From the NCBI GenBank assembly GCA_036824505.1, contig DAITAA010000012.1, forward strand, positions 1 to 64,000: a stretch of DNA of 64,000 nucleotides, read 5' to 3'. Both the position numbers and the translations under genes were made by a program. This DNA comes from SCUD01 sp036824505. Lineage in GTDB: Bacteria > Pseudomonadota > Gammaproteobacteria > Steroidobacterales > Steroidobacteraceae. The notes beneath the pieces are model-generated. The model did not search any database, was not told the origin of the DNA, and worked only from the letters and a program-made list of their open reading frames with translations. This document shows positions 60,513 through 64,000 of the stretch, in pieces (positions within the stretch are counted from its first letter, which is position 1; every line of letters starts with the position of its first letter).

Positions 60513-62115
60513 TCAATTGAACTGGAATGTGCCGATCTCGTGCAGCACCTTCACGTCGCCGATACGTCCCGGTCCATGGCAGAGCGCGCAGGTCTCGACA
60601 CTTGACGAGATCAGTGTGCTGTCGGCCGCCTTGGTTGCGCCGAAATTACCACCGTTCTGAATTATGTGTTGCGCTGCAAGCCCGCTGTAATGGCAGGCGG
60701 AGCAGACTGCCGCATTCGGCGAGAACACCACGTCATCCGTCGGCGATGCCAGATCGGCCCCCACGTCTACGGTCGTACCCAGCACATTGGCGCCGTCAAC
60801 CGGGTAATAGGTATTGGCCAGATGACAGCCCTCGCAGTTCTTGAGCCTGCCCGGGTAGAGGACTTCGAAGAGATTCGGAGTGTTTCCGAACCCGCAGATC
60901 TCAACTGGCACGCCGACGCGCCCCGAGCCGTCTTCGCCTGACGCGTGGATCTTGTGGATCATGCGTTTGAAATCGATCGGCTCCTGGATCGAATCGACTC
61001 CGCACGGGAGGCCTGCTGCATTAACGCGCCGATTGATATCCGTCATGTTGGGGTTATGGCACATGACGCACACCTCGGGCTTGTCCGTGCGGTTGTTGCC
61101 ATGCAGGGACAACTGGTTGTGACAGTCGAGGCATTTCTCGATCTTGACGACAGAGCGGCGCGCGACCGCCGCCGCGTCCGTGATCGGCACATACTGGATC
61201 GCATTGGTCACCGCGATGCGATCCACGATGGTGTCGTTGTCCGCATCCAGCGCCGGATGACCCTCGATCGCGACCGCCGCTGTGCCGACGGCCGTCGCCG
61301 GTATCGCGGTCGTTGATGTGACCGTAAACGTGCCGTTGCCGTTGTCGGTCGATGCGCCGCCACAGGCAGTGAGCGGATTCATCTGGATCGGCAGAGCCGG
61401 ATTGAAGAGCGGATTGACCGAGCCGCTGCCCGTATTTGTGTAATCGGTCGTGCTCCAGGCCACGTCGACGGACAAGCGGCTGGCACCGCCCGCGCAGACC
61501 GTGAATGGGGCAGCCGTCTGGATGTTGTAGGGCGCATCGGCGTTGGTCGGGTCGGTGACCGAGAAGGTCACGGACGGGAACTCGCCGGGAGCCGTGTTGG
61601 CGACACTCACGATGTTGAACTTGAATTTCGCGGCCGCAGTCCGCGTCCTGACTTCGTGTGCGACCGGCACCTGTACTAGCCGGCCTTCGTCATCGGTCAC
61701 GGTGCCAGTCGGGCCGTGGCAGTCGGCGCACTGCGTGTCATCCGTGAACGTGAAGCCGCCGGGATGTATGCCGTCTTCGATTGCAAAATCATGCACAAGG
61801 TTTCCTGCGATGCCGTCATCGTAATGACAGGTGCCGCAGGCGGCGCGATTGGACACGATGCGGTAGTTGCTCGCCTGCGGTGTGTCGGTATCGCTTTCCT
61901 GGTGGCAGGTNNNNNNNNNNNNNNNNNNNNNNNNNNNNNNNNNNNNNNNNNNNNNNNNNNNNNNNNNNNNNNNNNNNNNNNNNNNNNNNNNNNNNNNNNN
62001 NNNNNNNNNNGGGACCCGCGGGACCCGTCTTGCCAGTATCGCTGCAACCGGCCAGTGCGAGGGCCAGCAGGATAAGAAGAGCAAATGGATTAAGGATTTT
62101 TGTGTTTCTGGCCAT
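60513..62115 (-). CDS. OmcA/MtrC family multiheme c-type cytochrome lipoprotein, interrupted by assembly gap
   Basis: The N-terminus starts at ATG 62115 with a lipoprotein signal peptide (LLILLALALAGC) and then KTGPAGP, the start of a collagen-like Gly-x-y run, before 100 Ns (61911-62010). After the gap the protein continues in a frame that is only apparently shifted, because the gap length is arbitrary. Visible heme sites: a partial TCH at the gap edge, CGTCH, CADCH, CLDCH, CVMCH, CEGCH, CSACH and CALCH; the remaining ones to reach ten are probably in the gap. This would be the outer-surface terminal cytochrome of the conduit. First gene of the operon. Confidence 0.87.
61911..62010. other. 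assembly gap (100 N)
   Basis: Exactly 100 unknown bases, a standard placeholder. The flank on the N-terminal side encodes TGPAGP, so a GC-rich collagen-like repeat likely broke the assembly. True length is unknown. Confidence 0.97.
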
Positions 62116-62182
62116 GATCTCTCACCTCGACGATTGACCCGCGGCAGGTCGAAAATCGCGTCCTGCTGCCGATGAAATGCTG

Positions 62183-62196
62183 TTTAGCCGGCTAAA
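62183..62196. promoter_or_regulatory. 14-bp perfect palindrome upstream of the multiheme cytochrome gene
   Basis: TTTAGCCGGCTAAA is a perfect palindrome 68-81 bases upstream of the cytochrome start. It may be an operator or part of the leader RNA. No binding protein can be assigned. Confidence 0.35.
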
Positions 62197-62275
62197 TTTT
62201 CAATGTTTCTTGACTGCGCTACCCAGAACCTCTCCCAGACTGCCGAAAGGGTCGCAAATGGGGGTCCAAAACGCC

Positions 62276-62289
62276 TTGATCTGGATCAA
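62276..62289. promoter_or_regulatory. FNR/ANR-type box 1
   Basis: TTGAT-CTGG-ATCAA is a perfect match to the FNR consensus TTGATNNNNATCAA. It lies in the divergent promoter region between the mtrC-like operon and the NfnA-like gene, 32 bases centre to centre from box 2. Confidence 0.82.
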
Positions 62290-62307
62290 GTCCGGACTGC
62301 CAACACC

Positions 62308-62321
62308 TTGAGATAGATCAA
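62308..62321. promoter_or_regulatory. FNR/ANR-type box 2
   Basis: TTGAG-ATAG-ATCAA differs from the FNR consensus at one position. A -10-like TAGATT at 62344-62349 would give a start near 62356, placing this box at about -41.5, the standard position for FNR activation of the rightward genes. Confidence 0.75.
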
Positions 62322-62409
62322 GTCAAAAACCTTGCGGAACCGTTAGATTGCTCTGAGGGTTTCCGCGGGTCGGAGCGGATCGCTGGAAGCTCCTGGCGCG
62401 CGGGCATCA

Positions 62410-63312
62410 ATGATGCTCGACACAGGCAAAAGCACGGACACGGGATTCGGGATTGTGGCCCGGGAGGACTTCTCGGACGTCACTTTTTTGCTGGAAATCC
62501 GTCATCCGTTGCTGGCGAGAGCCGCAAAGCCGGGCCAGTTCGTCATCGTCATGTCCCACGCGGAAGGCGAGCGCATCCCGCTCACCATAGCCGATTTCGA
62601 CCGCGACCGGGGCACCATCACCCTGGTCATCCAGGCGGTCGGCAAGACGACACGCGAAATGCAGCAGAGCTGCCGGGCCGGCAGTTCGCTATTTGCACTG
62701 GTCGGTCCGATGGGCGTCCCGAGCCACACGAGCGGGGCCAAGAAAGTCGCCTGCATCGGCGGCGGGCTCGGCGTGGCACCGGTATTTCCGCAGGCGCGGG
62801 GTTACAAGGAGGCCGGCGCCTACGTGATCGGCATCATTGGCTTTCGCACGCGGGAGCTGGTGTTCTGGGAGGACAAGTTCCGCAGTTGCTGCGACGAGTT
62901 GATCCTCTGCACCGACGACGGTTCGGTCGGAGTGAAAGGACCGGTGACTGAGGGACTCAAGCGCGCGATCGCCGCGCATCCGGACATCGACGAAGTCGTC
63001 GCCATCGGTCCGCCCCTGATGATGAAGGCCTGCGCCGAGGCAACGCGCGCCCAGCAGATCAGGACCATGGTCAGCCTCAATCCGGTGATGGTGGACGGCA
63101 CTGGGATGTGCGGCGGCTGTCGTGTACGGGTCGGTGGACAGATCAAGTTTGCCTGCGTCGACGGGCCCGACTTCGACGGTCATCAGGTCGATTTCGAGGA
63201 TCTCACGACCAGGCTCAGGCGCTTTGCGGCCGAGGAGAAAGCCGCACTCGAACGCTGGTCGGAAAGCTGCCGGATGATGCCGCCGCCCGAAGAAAAAGCG
63301 GGGGGCGGCTAG
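62410..63312 (+). CDS. NfnA/SudB-like FAD/NAD(P)-binding subunit (ferredoxin-NADP reductase fold)
   Basis: 300 residues. A ferredoxin-NADP-reductase-type FAD domain (RIPLTIADFDRD), an NAD(P) domain (VACIGGGLGVAPVFPQ) and a C-terminal iron-sulfur site with Cys234, Cys237 and Cys249 (GMCGGCRVRV...FACVDGP), as in sulfide dehydrogenase/dihydroorotate-dehydrogenase electron-transfer subunits and NfnA. It starts with two ATG codons (62410, 62413). Divergent from the cytochrome operon and placed downstream of FNR box 2. Its partner subunit follows after one base. Confidence 0.87.
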   Translation: MMLDTGKSTDTGFGIVAREDFSDVTFLLEIRHPLLARAAKPGQFVIVMSHAEGERIPLTIADFDRDRGTITLVIQAVGKTTREMQQSCRAGSSLFALVGPMGVPSHTSGAKKVACIGGGLGVAPVFPQARGYKEAGAYVIGIIGFRTRELVFWEDKFRSCCDELILCTDDGSVGVKGPVTEGLKRAIAAHPDIDEVVAIGPPLMMKACAEATRAQQIRTMVSLNPVMVDGTGMCGGCRVRVGGQIKFACVDGPDFDGHQVDFEDLTTRLRRFAAEEKAALERWSESCRMMPPPEEKAGGG

Positions 63313-63313
63313 G

Positions 63314-64000
63314 GTGGTAAAGAAACGGACAATCCGGACGATACCGCAGGAACGGACGCGCCCGCGCGAGCAGGACCCGGGCGAGCGCGCACGGAACTTC
63401 GCGGAAGTCACCTGCGTCTTCAGCATCGAAGACGCGCTGCGCGAATCCGAGCGCTGCCTGTTCTGCCCGGACCCGGCTTGCGTCGCGGGCTGCCCGGTCG
63501 GCATCGACATCCCCGGTTTCATCCGCAGGATCGGCGAGAAGGATTTCCGCGGCGCCTACGACGTCATCACCGACGCCAACCTGCTCGCCTCCGTCTGCGG
63601 CCGCGTCTGTCCGCAGGAATCACAATGTGAAGGCCCCTGTCCGGTCGGCGAGAAACTGGAGCCGGTTGCGATCGGCCGCCTCGAGCGCTTTGTCGGCGAC
63701 ATGGCGATCGAGCAGCAGTGGACCAACGTCCCGTACATCGAAACCAGCGGTTTCCGCGTCGGGATCGTCGGCTCGGGTCCGGCCGGCATGGCCTGCGCAG
63801 CCGACATGGCCAAGGCCGGCTGCGAAGTCACGGTATTCGAGGCCTTTCACGTGCCGGGCGGCGTGCTGCGTTACGGCATACCCGATTTCCGGCTGCCGAA
63901 CCGCGTGATCGACGCGGAAATCGACAACCTCAGGAAACTCGGGGTCCGCTTCGAGTGCAATACGCTGGTCGGGCGGCTGTTCACGATCGAGGACATGGTC
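63314..64000 (+). CDS. NfnB/SudA/GltD-like iron-sulfur flavoprotein (C-terminus off window)
   Basis: The first 229 codons are visible from GTG 63314. Eight cysteines in two groups (48, 51, 56, 60 and 95, 99, 105, 109) match the two [4Fe-4S] sites of the glutamate-synthase small-subunit family, and VGIVGSGPAGMACAADMA (149-166) is the FAD motif, followed by VPGGVLRYGIPDFRLP. Paired with the NfnA/SudB-like gene this suggests an NfnAB- or SudAB-type NAD(P)H:ferredoxin/polysulfide oxidoreductase rather than glutamate synthase; no gltB-like gene is seen. Confidence 0.87.
   Translation, partial: MVKKRTIRTIPQERTRPREQDPGERARNFAEVTCVFSIEDALRESERCLFCPDPACVAGCPVGIDIPGFIRRIGEKDFRGAYDVITDANLLASVCGRVCPQESQCEGPCPVGEKLEPVAIGRLERFVGDMAIEQQWTNVPYIETSGFRVGIVGSGPAGMACAADMAKAGCEVTVFEAFHVPGGVLRYGIPDFRLPNRVIDAEIDNLRKLGVRFECNTLVGRLFTIEDMV

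Noticed and set aside
60513..62115. Frameshift or pseudogene in the multiheme cytochrome gene
   Set aside because: The frame change coincides with a 100-N placeholder of arbitrary length; heme motifs and the lipoprotein signal are intact on either side.
63314..64000. Glutamate synthase small subunit (gltD)
   Set aside because: No large subunit is adjacent; the partner is an NfnA/SudB-like FAD/iron-sulfur protein, which fits NfnAB/SudAB better.
1..64000. Mobile elements, CRISPR arrays, tRNA or rRNA genes, biosynthetic peptide precursors
   Set aside because: Looked for by eye on both strands; no transposase, terminal repeats, spacer-repeat pattern or tRNA/rRNA signature was found.

Overview
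The window looks like a high-GC, Gram-negative chromosome fragment, most likely from a gammaproteobacterium. Support for this is the pcm/tolC pair, TolC- and TonB-type outer-membrane proteins, an MtrCAB-type outer-membrane electron conduit, FNR-type boxes and dgkA. I cannot name a genus from sequence alone. A run of exactly 100 Ns (61911-62010) shows this is a scaffolded assembly. No rRNA, tRNA, CRISPR array, phage or insertion sequence was seen.

Region 1 (1-15936) is mostly conserved or housekeeping. It starts with a truncated DUF885 peptidase-like gene. A tandem glycine riboswitch with an overlapping terminator follows, then gcvT-gcvH-gcvPA-gcvPB. The same strand continues without clear gaps into dgkA, a PfkB-family kinase, a double HtrA-like protease and a threonylcarbamoyl-AMP synthase. 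Then come tolC, an isoaspartyl-methyltransferase-like gene and a PAS-GGDEF-EAL protein.

Region 2 (16034-24677, 'island A') is a carnitine / gamma-butyrobetaine catabolic island. One arm encodes an L-carnitine dehydrogenase-thioesterase fusion, a TetR/BetI-like regulator and an acyl-CoA dehydrogenase. The other encodes a dehydrocarnitine-cleavage (BKACE) enzyme, an ADP-forming acyl-CoA synthetase and a CaiD-like hydratase. An NCS1-family permease is divergent from the second arm. The inferred route is gamma-butyrobetaine to its CoA ester, crotonobetainyl-CoA, carnityl-CoA, carnitine, dehydrocarnitine, betainyl-CoA and glycine betaine. Two AT-rich sites of similar design sit upstream of the two arms.

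Region 3 (24735-32501) holds a degenerate DUF885 protein, an AlkB alkane hydroxylase, a lipoprotein amidohydrolase and a large fusion of an M14-type peptidase with a CocE-type hydrolase.

Region 4 (32609-51323, 'island B') is the most novel-looking part: a tightly packed divergon around a TetR gene. Leftward are a class III aminotransferase, two phytoene-desaturase-like FAD enzymes, a GcvT-like protein, an ADP-forming acyl-CoA synthetase, a PuuC-like aldehyde dehydrogenase, an enoyl-CoA hydratase and a PuuA-like gamma-glutamylamine ligase. Rightward are an acyl-CoA dehydrogenase, a PotFGHI-type transporter and a Rieske oxygenase with a Glu in the bridging position. It combines polyamine-utilisation parts with quaternary-amine parts and repeats the CoA-ligase/dehydrogenase/hydratase/TetR quartet of island A. 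The substrate is unknown; I infer an N-methylated polyamine-like or betaine-like cation.

Region 5 (51387-57240) has a TonB-dependent receptor, an uncharacterised propeller-like protein, an Asp/Asn beta-hydroxylase-like protein and a TPR-sulfotransferase.

Region 6 (57317-64000) is an extracellular electron-transfer locus: MtrB/PioB barrel, DmsE/MtrA decaheme cytochrome and OmcA/MtrC multiheme lipoprotein (broken by the gap). It is divergent from an NfnAB/SudAB-like flavoprotein pair. Two FNR-type boxes lie in the shared promoter region, pointing to anaerobic control.
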